DNA of 64,000 nucleotides from Palsa-504 sp963800415 (GCA_963800415.1 CAWDBS010000071.1:37173-101172); one strand, 5' to 3'. Positions 24,663 to 33,526 are shown, counted from the first letter of the stretch. The notes: generated by a model not told the origin, from the sequence alone. Numbers and translations: made by a program.

Positions 24663-27600
24663 GGCCCCACCCTGTCCGGCGGCCGATGCGGCCGTATGCC
24701 CCGTCCGGGTGGTTAAGCGTTCGCGCCCGGCGGCGGCCCGGGCGAGGACGTCGCTCAGCACCGCGGGTGTCGGCCGGGTCGATCACGTCGTCGATCTCGA
24801 ATGCCATCGCGGTGCTGAGCGCCTGGCCGCGGGTGTACTGCTCGGCGACCAGCTCGTCGTAGCGCACCTGCCGGGCCTCGGGGTCGCCGATCGCGTCGAG
24901 CTCCTTGCGGTAGCCCAACCGCACCGCGCCCTCCAGGCCCATGCCGCCGAACTCCCCGGTCGGCCAGGCCACGGTGATGGCCGGGCGGCGCAGGTCGCCG
25001 GCGGTCATCGCCATCGCGCCCAGGCCGTAGGCCTTGCGCAGCACTACCGCGCAGACCGGCACGGTGAGCCGGGCGCCGGCCACGAACATCGCACCGAAGC
25101 GCCGCACGGTGGCCGTCCGCTCCGCCTCGGGTCCGACCATGAAACCGGGGGTGTCGACCAGCGAGATAACCGGCAGCCGGTGCGCCTGGCACAGCCGCAG
25201 GAACGCGGCGGCCTTGTCGGCGGCGTCGCCGTCGATTGCCCCGCCCAGGTGCAGCGGGTTGCTGGCCAGCAGCCCGACCGCGTGGCCGCCGATGCGGGCC
25301 AGGGCGGTCAGCACCCCGGTGCCGAACCCGGCGCGCAGCTCGAGCACGCTGCCGGTGTCGCATAGCGCCTCGATGATCGGCCGCACGTCGTAGCTGCGCA
25401 CCCGGTTCTCCGGGATGAGGTGCCGCAGCACCCGCTGGTCGCCGTGTTCCACCGGGACGTCAGCGCGCGGCCGGGCGGAGTACGAGCCGAAGTACGACAG
25501 GTAACGTCGCGCCGCGGCCACCGCGGCCGCCTCGTCGGGGACGAGCAGATCCACCACTCCGTTCGGCACCTGGACTGACATCGGTCCCACCTCGTCAGGC
25601 GCGACGACGCCGAGCCCGCCGCCCTCGATCATGGCCGGCCCGCCCATGCCCAGGCTGGCGTCCGGCGTCGCGATGATCACGTCGCAGGCGCCGGCCAGCG
25701 CCGCGTTCCCAGCGAAGCAGTAGCCGGACACGACGGCCACCAGCGGGACCCGGCCCGACAGCCGGGCCGTCAGGCGGAAGGTCGGCACGTCAAGGCCGGC
25801 CACGGCGGTGGTGTCGGTATCGCCCGGGCGCCCGCCGCCGCCCTCGGCGAACATGACGAGGGGCAGCCGCTCCCGGTCGGCCAGCTCGAGCAGCCGGTCG
25901 GTCTTGCGGTGGTTCATGAAGCCCTGGGTGCCGGCCAGCACGCTGTAGTCGTAGGACATCACCGCGACCGGCCGACCGTCGACCGTCGCGGTGCCCAGGA
26001 CCAGGCCGTCGGCCGGGGTGCGCGCGATGAGGTCGTCAAGGGAGCGGCGGCGGCGCTGCGCGGCGATCGTCAGCGCGCCGTATTCCACGAAGCTGCCCGG
26101 GTCGACCAGGTCGGCGACGTTCTCCCGGGCCGTCCGCCGACCCGCGGCGTGGCGCCGCTCGGTCACCTCGGGACGGCCCTCGTCCAGCCCGATCCGGTGC
26201 CGCTCCCGCACCTCGGCGAGATCCGGCCGGACGTGATCCAGCGGGACGTCGTCGGCCCGGGCCGGACCGGCGACGTCGGGCCCGGCCTCGGCCAGCACCA
26301 CCAGCACCGACCCGGCCGGCACCGTGGCCCCCGCCGCCACCGGTACCTCGCGCACCCGGCCGGCCGCCTGCGCCCGCACCTCATGCTCCATCTTCATCGC
26401 CTCGATGACGAGCAGCTCGTCGCCGGGGACGACCGGCTGGCCGGGCGCGACCGCCACCGACACCACGGTCCCGGCCAGCGGCGCGCGCACCGCGGCGTGA
26501 CCCGGCGGCACGGCAGCCGAGACGGGTCCGGTGTGCTCCGGTCCGGTGTGCTCCGGTCCGGTGTGCTCCGGTCCGGTGTGCTCCGGTTCGATGGCAGTGA
26601 GCTCGGCGGCGTGCTCGTCGACCCAGCCGGTGTCGAGCGTGCCGAGCCCCGGCACCTGCAGCAGCGCCGCCCTCAGCAGGGCCTGCAGCAGGGCCACGTT
26701 GGTGGGCACGCCCGCGATGTCGAACTCGGCCAGCGCCCGCACCGCGCGGCGCGCCGCCTCCTCGAGCGTGCCGCCGTCGGTGATCACCTTGGCCAGCAGC
26801 GAGTCGTAACGCGGGTTGACGGCGTAGCCCTGGTAGCCGGCGGTGTCGACGCGCACGCCCCGCCCGGCCGGGGGCTGGAACCGCCGCAGCGTGCCGCCGC
26901 CGGGCAGTAGCGTGCCGTCCGGCCGCAGGGTCTCGGCGTTGACCCGGGCCTGGACCGCGACGCCGCGGGCTAGCCTGTCTGGCGTCAGGGCCTCGCGCGC
27001 CAGGGCGTCCAGCCCGAGGGTCCTGAGCGTGGCGCCGTCGGCGACGCGCAGCCCGAGCTCGACCAGGTCCAGACCGGTAACCTGTTCGGTGACCGTGTGC
27101 TCGACCTGCAGCCGGGGGTTGACCTCAACAAACGCGGTCGTGTCGTCCTGGATCAGGAACTCCGCCGTGGCCAGGCCGGCGTAGCGGGCCGAGCCGACGA
27201 GCGCCACTGCGGCCTCGGACAGCCGCGCGCGGAGCGCGTCGTCGATCACCGCCGGGGCGATCTCGATCAGCTTCTGCCGCCGCCGCTGCAGGCTGCAGTC
27301 GCGGTCGCCGAGCACGGCCACCGCGCCCGTGCCGTCGCCGATGACCTGGACCTCGATATGCCTGGCCCGGGTCAGCAGCTGCTCGACGTAGACCCGCCCG
27401 TCGCCGAAGGCCGCGGACGCCTCGGAGGCGCACCGGCGCATGGCCTCGGCGAGTCCGGCCTCATGGGTCACCGGCCGCAGGCCGCGCCCGCCGCCGCCCG
27501 CGACCGCCTTGACCATGACCGCGCCGTGCTCGCGCAGCAGGGCGCGCGCCTGTTCCAGCGACGGGTCGGCGCCGGTGCCGGCCAGGACCGGCACGTCCAG

Positions 27601-28071
27601 CTCGCGCGCCCGGGCCCGGGCCGCGGCCTTGTCGCCGAACAACGCGAGCGCCTCCGGCGCGGGACCCGCGAAGCGCACCCCGGCGGCGGCGCAGCCTGCG
27701 GCCAGTTCGGGCCGCTCGGACAGGAAGCCGTACCCGGGGTGCAGCGTGTCGCAGCCGGCGCCGGCCGCCGCGGCGACGATCGCCTCGACATCGAGGTAGG
27801 CCGCCACGCCCGTGCCGGGCAGTTCGATTGCCGCGTCGGCCCGGCGCACGTGGCCGCAGGCGGCGTCGTCGGCGGGGCAGACCGCGACCGTCTCGATACC
27901 GAGTACAAACGCCGTCGCGATGATGCGGACGGCGATCTCGCCCCGGTTGGCGACCAGCGCCGTCGACAAACAAAGTAGTGGTCGTAATTTCGAATCCAGG
28001 CGATGGAGAGGACTTCGAGAATTCAAACCGGTACTTTGTTCTGCGCCGCGGCCCAGCAGCCGCTTGATCAT
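24628..28071 (-). CDS. Fused acyl-CoA carboxylase (biotin carboxylase, biotin carrier and carboxyltransferase)
   Basis: One polypeptide with all three activities needed to carboxylate acyl-CoA. Counted from the 28071 start, biotin carboxylase runs from LVANRGEIAVRI (about 40) with the ATP-grasp loop VKAVAGGGGRGLRPV and FVEVNPRLQVEHTVTE. The biotin carrier has EAMKMEH with the biotinylated Lys, and carboxyltransferase alpha/beta halves follow (GGRPGDTDTTAV, FAGNAALAGACDV; VDTPGFMVGPEAE, GEFGGMGLEGAVRLGY). Both ends are odd. The usual M-x-x-VLVANRGE start is replaced by unrelated sequence, and near 24763 two bases appear missing after DPADTR, so the natural tail AVLSDVLARAAAGRE is read out of frame. 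The start at 28071 is a guess. Confidence 0.8.
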   Translation of the reverse strand: MIKRLLGRGAEQSTGLNSRSPLHRLDSKLRPLLCLSTALVANRGEIAVRIIATAFVLGIETVAVCPADDAACGHVRRADAAIELPGTGVAAYLDVEAIVAAAAGAGCDTLHPGYGFLSERPELAAGCAAAGVRFAGPAPEALALFGDKAAARARARELDVPVLAGTGADPSLEQARALLREHGAVMVKAVAGGGGRGLRPVTHEAGLAEAMRRCASEASAAFGDGRVYVEQLLTRARHIEVQVIGDGTGAVAVLGDRDCSLQRRRQKLIEIAPAVIDDALRARLSEAAVALVGSARYAGLATAEFLIQDDTTAFVEVNPRLQVEHTVTEQVTGLDLVELGLRVADGATLRTLGLDALAREALTPDRLARGVAVQARVNAETLRPDGTLLPGGGTLRRFQPPAGRGVRVDTAGYQGYAVNPRYDSLLAKVITDGGTLEEAARRAVRALAEFDIAGVPTNVALLQALLRAALLQVPGLGTLDTGWVDEHAAELTAIEPEHTGPEHTGPEHTGPEHTGPVSAAVPPGHAAVRAPLAGTVVSVAVAPGQPVVPGDELLVIEAMKMEHEVRAQAAGRVREVPVAAGATVPAGSVLVVLAEAGPDVAGPARADDVPLDHVRPDLAEVRERHRIGLDEGRPEVTERRHAAGRRTARENVADLVDPGSFVEYGALTIAAQRRRRSLDDLIARTPADGLVLGTATVDGRPVAVMSYDYSVLAGTQGFMNHRKTDRLLELADRERLPLVMFAEGGGGRPGDTDTTAVAGLDVPTFRLTARLSGRVPLVAVVSGYCFAGNAALAGACDVIIATPDASLGMGGPAMIEGGGLGVVAPDEVGPMSVQVPNGVVDLLVPDEAAAVAAARRYLSYFGSYSARPRADVPVEHGDQRVLRHLIPENRVRSYDVRPIIEALCDTGSVLELRAGFGTGVLTALARIGGHAVGLLASNPLHLGGAIDGDAADKAAAFLRLCQAHRLPVISLVDTPGFMVGPEAERTATVRRFGAMFVAGARLTVPVCAVVLRKAYGLGAMAMTAGDLRRPAITVAWPTGEFGGMGLEGAVRLGYRKELDAIGDPEARQVRYDELVAEQYTRGQALSTAMAFEIDDVIDPADTRGAERRPRPGRRRARTLNHPDGAYGRIGRRTGWGQAPGLGLRTAA
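26526..26585 (+). repeat. Four tandem copies of a 15-bp unit inside the carboxylase gene
   Basis: GTCCGGTGTGCTCCG is repeated four times without a break (26526-26585). In the protein this gives (GPEHT) repeats in the linker between the biotin carboxylase and biotin carrier domains. Copy-number change would keep the frame and alter linker length. Confidence 0.9.
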
Positions 28072-28115
28072 CCGGGGTCGTTGTTCCCAGCGGGCCCGGA
28101 GGTAGCCACTCACGC

Positions 28116-28496
28116 TCAATCCCAGAGGATGGCGCCGCAGGCGGCGCAGGTGCCGGTCTGGTAATCCCGGGCGTCGGCGGGGTGCCTGCACTCAGGCTGG
28201 GATGGTAGCCCAGGCTGGGATGGTAGCCCAGGCTGGTCCGGTGGCTCCGGCCGGGGCGCCGGATCGCGCACGCTGACGGCCGGGGCCGCAGTGGCACGAT
28301 CCTGGCCGGGTTCGCGCACGGGGCGACCGCTGTAGTACCGCAGGGCCGTCCGGATTATTTCCAGGCACCAGTCGGCGCGGGTCCACCCGGCGAACTCCGG
28401 CCGCGTCAGCACCTGGTCGATCCGCGCGGCATCCGTTTCTGTGACCTCCAGCCGGAGGGGGACCAGGGCTGACTCGGGCCGCGTGGGACGTGCCAT
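28116..28496 (-). CDS. Hypothetical protein with C-terminal zinc-ribbon-like end
   Basis: A 126-residue protein. Residues 8-55 (VPLRLEVTETDAARIDQVLT, then WTRADWCLEIIRTALRYY) look like a ribbon-helix-helix-type or short helical module found in small actinobacterial proteins. The middle is Pro-rich with a duplicated GLPSQP unit, and the end (CRHPADARDYQTGTCAACG) has C-x-H...C-x-x-C ligands for zinc. The function is not known. The 14-bp repeat GGCTGGGATGGTAGCC (28196-28235 region) underlies the duplicated motif. Confidence 0.55.
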   Translation of the reverse strand: MARPTRPESALVPLRLEVTETDAARIDQVLTRPEFAGWTRADWCLEIIRTALRYYSGRPVREPGQDRATAAPAVSVRDPAPRPEPPDQPGLPSQPGLPSQPECRHPADARDYQTGTCAACGAILWD

Positions 28497-28499
28497 GCG

Positions 28500-28779
28500 T
28501 TCAAGGTACCCAGAACGGCGTTTATATATTTCGGGCCAGGCGTTTTCGAGCCGGACAGAGCCTCGCGGGCGGCCCGGATGGACGAGCGTTTCGCGGAGTC
28601 GAGGTACTCCTCGATCCGGGTGATGTGCCCGTCGCGCACTTGCAGGTACATGGCGGCGTGCAGTTCGACCTCCGCCCCGTTCGGCAGCTGGCCGCGCAGG
28701 ACGTGCTGCTGAAGCACCCCATCGGGAGCCGGCACCCGCCGGACGATGTCGTAGTGCAGGCCGGACACCGCCGGCCGGG
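28500..28779 (-). pseudogene. SnoaL/NTF2-like protein, C-terminal remnant
   Basis: The frame reads GLHYDIVRRVPAPDGVLQQH, VLRGQLPNGAEVELHAAMY and VRDGHITRIEEYLDSA, matching the second half of NTF2-like proteins (the usual end is RLDEYLDSA). The first half is missing; the reading frame upstream is only the tail of the overlapping hydrolase gene. It follows the hydrolase directly, suggesting a former operon partner. Confidence 0.6.
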
Positions 28780-29916
28780 TCAGGTAACCCCGCGCACGTG
28801 GCTGGTGACCCACGCCGCGATCAGGTCGGCGGCCTGAGCCCGCGCGCCCTCGGGTTCGGTCAGGTAGTGATCGGCCTTGATGAACTCAAGCGTCTTATCG
28901 TCCGCGGCGATCGCGTCATGCAGGGTCCGGGCGTCGCTTTCGTAGACGCAGGCATCCGCCGTGGCGTGCACCACGAGCGCCGGCACGGTGATCCGGGCCA
29001 GGTGCGGTGCCGCGGTGCACTGCGAGGTGCGCAGGCTCCACATGGAGAGCCAGCTGCGCAGCGTGCTGACCGTGCCCACGCCGAACACCCCGTAGTTCGC
29101 CCGCATCGGGTCGCCGAGATAGCACCAGTTCGGCCGCCGGTCCGACGGCTCGATCGACGGGTCGATCATGCGCAGGTCCGCCCAGCTGCGCGGGATCGTG
29201 AACAGCCGGTCCCGGGCGCGCGTCCCGGCCAGCCGGTCCAGCTGATCCAGCGCCCAGCCAGTGATGCGCTCGTTGCGGTCGCGCTGCGCGGCGCGGTAGC
29301 GGAGCTGGAAGTCCGTGCTGAACGGCGGCCCGTTGCGGGTGTCGTACGGGTCTAGGGCCGGGTCGGCCGACAGCGGATCGCTCTCGTCGGTCACCGAGGC
29401 ATCGAGCCAGGCCGTTAGGACCTCGGGTCGCCCCGAATGCGCGGCCAGCGCGACGTACAGGTCGCCGGCAGGCAACTCCTCGGCCGCCTGCAGCGGCCGC
29501 ATCCCGGCCACCGGCCTGACGTTGGGCTCCACCGCCTGGGACTGGTACGCGGCCATGAGCGAGCCGCCGCCGGAGTTGCCCAGCAGCACCACCCGCTCAA
29601 CGCCGGCCTGCTCGCGCAGCCAGCGCACCCCGACACCGATCTCGGCCAGCGCGTGGTCGAGCAGGAAGTGGGCTTCGCTGCCGCGGAACCTGGTGTTCCA
29701 GCCGAGGAACCCGAAGCCCCGTTCGGCCAGGAAACTGGCCAGGTAGTGCTCGGAGAAGTCCACGTTGTAGTGCGTGGCGATGAACGCCGTCGACGGCTGG
29801 CTGGCCGCCGGGCGATGGTAGATGCCCTGGCACGGATGCCCGCCCGCGCCGGCCCGGACCCCGAACCCCACCACCGGCGACGGCAGCCCGACGAAGTCCC
29901 TCACGATCCCGGTCAC
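28780..29916 (-). CDS. Alpha/beta-fold hydrolase
   Basis: A 378-residue serine hydrolase. The nucleophile elbow is LLGNSGGGSLMAAYQ (residues about 110-124), the acid is probably in VVHATADACVYESD and the catalytic His in KADHYLTEPEG near residue 350. An oxyanion region (ATHYNVDFSEHYLASFL) precedes the elbow. The length exceeds a minimal fold and implies a cap domain. It is divergent from a VOC protein and TetR regulator across a 146-bp intergenic region and may belong to the same aromatic or lipid degradation function. The substrate is unknown. Confidence 0.82.
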   Translation of the reverse strand: MTGIVRDFVGLPSPVVGFGVRAGAGGHPCQGIYHRPAASQPSTAFIATHYNVDFSEHYLASFLAERGFGFLGWNTRFRGSEAHFLLDHALAEIGVGVRWLREQAGVERVVLLGNSGGGSLMAAYQSQAVEPNVRPVAGMRPLQAAEELPAGDLYVALAAHSGRPEVLTAWLDASVTDESDPLSADPALDPYDTRNGPPFSTDFQLRYRAAQRDRNERITGWALDQLDRLAGTRARDRLFTIPRSWADLRMIDPSIEPSDRRPNWCYLGDPMRANYGVFGVGTVSTLRSWLSMWSLRTSQCTAAPHLARITVPALVVHATADACVYESDARTLHDAIAADDKTLEFIKADHYLTEPEGARAQAADLIAAWVTSHVRGVT

Positions 29917-29995
29917 CGGCCACTCCGATCCGCTGCTGCCCGACCCCTGGCGCTGACTGACACCCGCGCCCAGGCCGCGGCCTAGCGCAGAACTG

Positions 29996-30006
29996 AAACT
30001 GAGTTT
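29996..30006. promoter_or_regulatory. AAACTGAGTTT palindrome, candidate TetR operator
   Basis: A perfect 11-bp palindrome lies in an AT-rich patch (29990-30022) midway between the divergent hydrolase (29916) and VOC (30063) genes. The TetR-family gene at 30644 is the likely binder. The site could control both promoters at once. The proposal rests on position and symmetry only. Confidence 0.45.
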
Positions 30007-30062
30007 AGATTTAGATCTGATCGGCAGGCCAGCCCTGCGGCCATCCAGCGGAGGAGGAATTC

Positions 30063-30629
30063 GTGGAGTGGCGGAACGAGGAGTTCGACCTCGGCGGCGT
30101 TAATCACCTGGCGCTGGTCTGCTCGGACATGAAACGGACCGTCGAGTTCTACACCCAGGTGCTCGGCATGCGGCTGATCAAGACGCTTGACCTGCCGGGC
30201 GGCGCGGGCCAGCACTTCTTCTTCGACATGGGCGGCGGCAACGCGCTGGCGTTCTTCTGGTTCCCGGACGCCCCCGACCCGGTCCCGGGCGTCTCCGCCC
30301 CGGTGACCGTGCCCGGCCTCGGGGAGTGGACCAGCGCGGTCGGCTCGATGAACCACGTCGCGTTCAACGTGCCCGAGGAGCGGTTCGGTGAGTACCGGGC
30401 CAAGCTGAAGGCCAAGGGCGTCCGGGTGAGCCCGATCCTCGATCACGATGACAGCGAGTTCGGCGTGGCCAGGGAACTGCACCCGGGCGTGTTCGTCCGC
30501 TCGTACTACTTCCAGGACCCGGACGGCATCCTGCTCGAGTTCGCCTGCTGGCGGCGGGCCATGGGCCAGCCGGGCGACGTCCGGCACGAGCCCAAGACCG
30601 CCGCCGACCGGACCGGCGTCCGGGTCTAG
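30063..30629 (+). CDS. VOC-family (glyoxalase/extradiol dioxygenase-like) protein
   Basis: A 188-residue metalloprotein with paired beta-alpha-beta-beta-beta modules. Likely metal ligands are His in VNHLALVCSDM, His in SMNHVAFNV and Glu in GILLEFACW; FYTQVLGMRLIKT is the classic VOC helix. The GTG start at 30063 has a GGAGGAGG ribosome binding site. It is followed after 14 bases by a TetR regulator, so the two are probably co-transcribed. Members include glyoxalases, dioxygenases and resistance proteins; the reaction is not fixed. Confidence 0.82.
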   Translation: MEWRNEEFDLGGVNHLALVCSDMKRTVEFYTQVLGMRLIKTLDLPGGAGQHFFFDMGGGNALAFFWFPDAPDPVPGVSAPVTVPGLGEWTSAVGSMNHVAFNVPEERFGEYRAKLKAKGVRVSPILDHDDSEFGVARELHPGVFVRSYYFQDPDGILLEFACWRRAMGQPGDVRHEPKTAADRTGVRV

Positions 30630-30643
30630 CACCGGCACGTCTC

Positions 30644-31282
30644 ATGACGGCGGTTAGCGTCAGGCAGGAGAAGGCCACCCGCAAGGGCCGGCAGACCGAC
30701 GAGGCTTTCCGTGCGGCCGCCCGGCTGGTGTTCGCCCGCGACGGCTACCTCAACGCCAAGATCAGCGACATAGCCGCGGCGGCCGGCCGGTCGGTGGCGT
30801 CCTTCTACAACTACTACGACACCAAGGCCGACCTGCTCATCGCCCTGGCCGAGGAGTTCCACGCCGAAGCCATCCAGCTGGCGGCCCTGCCGTACCGGGC
30901 CGGCCTGACCGGCGAGGAGGCGCTGCGCGAGGCCGTGGCCGGCTTCTGGCGCACCTACGCCAAGCGGCGCGGCGAGCTGATCGGGATCTTCCAGGCGGCC
31001 ATGATCGAGGGACGCTTCCGGGACCGCTGGCTCGAACTGCGCGGCGAGGCGATCACCCGGATCGCGGCCGCCATCCGGGCGGCGCAGTCGCAGGGCTACT
31101 GCCCGGGCGTCGATCCGGTGCTGACGGCCTCCGCGCTGTCGGCCATGCTGGAGCACTTCTGCTACATCTGGCTCGGCCAGGGCGGCGAGAAAGACGTGCC
31201 GTTCGATGCCGAGCGGGCCCTGGACGCCCTGTGCACCATCTGGGTGAAGGCCGTGTACTGGCGGGGCGAACGCCGCCCTTAA
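30644..31282 (+). CDS. TetR-family transcriptional regulator
   Basis: A 212-residue repressor. Residues about 20-62 form the helix-turn-helix (FRAAARLVFARDGYLNAKIS, then AAAAGRSVASFYNYYDTK), with a ligand-binding helical domain after it. The gene lies 14 bases after the VOC gene and probably represses that operon and the divergent hydrolase through the palindrome at 29996. The ligand is unknown, perhaps an acyl-CoA or aromatic. Confidence 0.88.
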   Translation: MTAVSVRQEKATRKGRQTDEAFRAAARLVFARDGYLNAKISDIAAAAGRSVASFYNYYDTKADLLIALAEEFHAEAIQLAALPYRAGLTGEEALREAVAGFWRTYAKRRGELIGIFQAAMIEGRFRDRWLELRGEAITRIAAAIRAAQSQGYCPGVDPVLTASALSAMLEHFCYIWLGQGGEKDVPFDAERALDALCTIWVKAVYWRGERRP

Positions 31283-31344
31283 CGCCCCTTCTTGAACGAG
31301 CCCCGGGGCAGGAACCGGGCGGTGGGGCGCCGGGACGGGACGAT

Positions 31345-32031
31345 GTAGTACAAGACCTACGGGACCTTGGTCGCGGTCGACGACGTGTCATTCTCGGTGG
31401 CCGAAGGTGAGATCTTCGGGATCCTCGGGCCGAACGAGCCGGCAAGACCACCGCCGTCGAGTGCGCCATCGGGCTCCGGACACCTGACTCGGGAACGATC
31501 CAGCTGCTGGGCCTGGACCCGCAAACCGACCGAGACGAGATCCACGAGATCGTCGGGGTGCAGCTCCAGGCGGGCGCGATGCCGGCCAAGCTCAGGGTCG
31601 GCGAGATCCTCAGCATGTACCGGTCGTTTTACCGTAAGCCGGCCGACGTCGCCGGGCTGGTCGAGGTGCTCGGCCTGTCCGGGAAGCAGGACGCTTACTA
31701 CCGGTCCCTGTCCGGTGGGCAGCGGCAGCGGCTGTCGGTCGCGCTGGCGCTCATCGGCCAGCCGGAGATCGCGGTGCTCGACGAGATGACGACCGGGCTC
31801 GACCCCCAGGCTCGCCGCGACACGTGGGAGCTCATCGAGGGTGTGCGGGACCGCGCGCTCATGCCGCACGTCCTCCAGGACATCAGCAACCTCACCCCGC
31901 TCGGCGCGGCCGTGCAGGCGATCCAGGACTCGATGCAGACGGGCTTCCGCCCTGCCGCGCCGCTGCTGGTCCTGACGGCATATACGCTGGTCGCCGCCTT
32001 CCTGGCGCGGCGCTTCTTCCGCTGGGAGTAA
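31345..32031 (+). pseudogene. Collapsed ABC-2 transporter: ATPase fused to a permease tail, frameshift in Walker A
   Basis: The frame begins YKTYGTLVAVDDVSFSVAEG and IFGILGPNE, then one base is missing in the Walker A loop (about 31432-31436), after which AGKTT-like sequence, the signature LSGGQRQRLSVALALIGQPE and Walker B LDEMTTGLDPQARRDTWELI follow in the other frame. Immediately after this the protein jumps to LMPHVLQDISNLTPLGAAVQ and a final hydrophobic helix ending ARRFFRWE, the C-terminus of an ABC-2 permease. A deletion has therefore removed the ATPase end and most of the permease. No start codon precedes it (TAG at 31344-31346). Confidence 0.8.
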
Positions 32032-32044
32032 CGCGTGTCCACCT

Positions 32045-32086
32045 CCTAGCCCGAGTTTCCGAGGAATCTCGGAAACTCGGGCTAGG
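32045..32086. terminator. Perfect 19-bp hairpin, likely bidirectional terminator
   Basis: The arms CCTAGCCCGAGTTTCCGAG (32045-32063) and CTCGGAAACTCGGGCTAGG (32068-32086) pair without mismatch around a GAAT loop. It lies 13 bases after the ABC pseudogene stop. It lacks a U-tract, common for actinobacterial terminators. An alternative is the end of a small mobile repeat. Confidence 0.6.
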
Positions 32087-32136
32087 TGATCCACGTGTAC
32101 CGGCGCGTTGGCCCCGGCCGATCGGCCCCGGATATC

Positions 32137-32152
32137 GGGACCTATGGCCCTA
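32137..32152 (+). promoter_or_regulatory. DevR/DosR-like box upstream of the DUF7144 gene
   Basis: GGGACCTATGGCCCTA resembles the dormancy-regulator box (a GGGAC...GTCCC-type imperfect palindrome). Nearly the same sequence occurs in reverse orientation at 35421-35436 (GGGACCTTTGGCCCTA on the minus strand). It lies about 150 bases before the DUF7144 start, in a block of stress genes. Confidence 0.5.
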
Positions 32153-32298
32153 AAGGCGCAGGTCACGCGGGGGTGATGGTGAAAGTCAGGCGAATGGGGT
32201 CCACGACCGGTGTTTGCGCCGCGGCTGCCCGCCCGGCGGAGCGGAAAGAGGTAAGCACCCGTGGCAGGGCCTCGGCGATTCTGACATAGGAGGACACA

Positions 32299-32733
32299 AT
32301 GACTACGACAAGCTACAAGCCCGCCGGAAGCACGGGCGGACGACACGCGGAAGGCCGCGGCCTCGGGCTGGTCATGTTCGCATCGGTCCTGCTGCTCGTG
32401 GCCGGCTTTTTCAACATGATCTACGGCATCGCCGCGATCGCCAACTCCCACGTCTTCACTGCCAACGCGCACTACGTCATCGGCGACCTGCGCGCCTGGG
32501 GCTGGATCACGCTGATCATCGCCGTCCTGCAGCTCATCGCGGCGGCCGGGGTCCTGATGGGCAACCAGCTGGCCCGCTGGTTCGCGGTGGCCGTGGTCGG
32601 GCTCAACGCCATCGACATGATGTTCTTCATCCCGGCCTACCCGTTCTGGGCGCTGACCATCATCGCCCTGGACGTGGTCGCGCTGTACGGGCTGTGCGCC
32701 TACGGCAGCCGCCAGAACCTGGACGCTGTCTAG
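32299..32733 (+). CDS. DUF7144-family four-helix membrane protein
   Basis: A 144-residue protein with four hydrophobic helices starting at about residue 24 (GLVMFASVLLLVAGFFNMIY, WGWITLIIAVLQLIAAAGVL, WFAVAVVGLNAIDMMFFI, FWALTIIALDVVALYGLCAY). The pattern and the conserved FFNMIYGIAAI match the actinobacterial DUF7144 family. The ATG is preceded by AGGAGG. The role is unknown; genes of this family often stand with universal-stress and dormancy genes. An internally deleted inverted copy of this gene lies at 35890-36022. Confidence 0.8.
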   Translation: MTTTSYKPAGSTGGRHAEGRGLGLVMFASVLLLVAGFFNMIYGIAAIANSHVFTANAHYVIGDLRAWGWITLIIAVLQLIAAAGVLMGNQLARWFAVAVVGLNAIDMMFFIPAYPFWALTIIALDVVALYGLCAYGSRQNLDAV

Positions 32734-33091
32734 CTCCGCAGTGCCCGGACCGGTGGTGACCGGAACAGGATCTGCTCAAAGGAGGCATCGGGAAGCCCGG
32801 CACGGGCCCGGTAAGCAGTGGTGGATTTCCACCTGTCGCCGGACCCGGGCCGGGCTTTCCCAGTCCCGGCCGGGGCCCTGGTGCACCACTCGCTCCGGAA
32901 TTGACACCTGTCCCGGCCAGCGCCCAGCTCGGCCAGTAGCATGCCGGAAGAACTGCCCATCACCGCAGGCTGGACCTGGCGTGCGTTCGCGGTGGCCCTG
33001 GGTCGGGCCGCAAGAACGAAGGAGCGCGCCACCCTCGGCGGGTGAGGAACCCGCACCCGCGCGGTGGCAACATGTGAAGTGGGAGGAAATC
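32734..33091. other. Gene-free region between DUF7144 and Hsp20 genes
   Basis: About 358 bases without a supported gene. The first 60 bases, directly after the DUF7144 stop, recur inverted at 35915-35975. The rest is very GC-rich with CCGGGCCGGGC-type runs and should hold the Hsp20 promoter near 33000-33080. Confidence 0.4.
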
Positions 33092-33526
33092 ATGGAAAAG
33101 CTGTCGCGCCCCCAGGCGCCCGCGGTATTCCGCGCTCTGTTCCCAGGCCTGGTCGACTGGCTGGAATCGCCATGGGCGGGCCCGCCGCAGTTCGCGGCGG
33201 CCCAGAGTTTCCGGGTTGAGGAGGTGGCACGGGACGACCGCTACGTGATCCGGGCCGAGCTTCCCGGCCTGAACCCGGAGGAGGACATCGAGGTCACCGT
33301 CGAGGGCAAGACCCTGACAATCCACGCGGAGCGTCGCCAGACGGACAGCGGGCCCCATCGCTCAGAGTTCCGTTACGGCTCGCTTACCCGGCTGGTCAAG
33401 CTGCCCGCCAGGGTGGACGCCCAGGACGTCACCGCCCGCTACGAGCGGGGAGTCCTCGAGGTCAGTGTCCCGGTGCGGGAGGCAAATCCGGAAGGCATCC
33501 GGGTCGCGATCGAGAACGCAGACTGA
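33092..33526 (+). CDS. Hsp20/alpha-crystallin small heat-shock protein
   Basis: A 144-residue ATP-independent holdase chaperone. The alpha-crystallin domain spans about residues 45-140, with RVEEVARDDRYVIRAELPGL, PEEDIEVTVEGKTLTIHAER and YERGVLEVSVPV (beta 8-9). ATG 33092 is chosen because GGGAGG lies just before it; an open frame extends much further upstream without similarity. Neighbouring DUF7144 and DUF2252 genes and DevR-like boxes suggest induction under hypoxia or stationary phase, as for mycobacterial Acr proteins. Confidence 0.9.
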   Translation: MEKLSRPQAPAVFRALFPGLVDWLESPWAGPPQFAAAQSFRVEEVARDDRYVIRAELPGLNPEEDIEVTVEGKTLTIHAERRQTDSGPHRSEFRYGSLTRLVKLPARVDAQDVTARYERGVLEVSVPVREANPEGIRVAIENAD

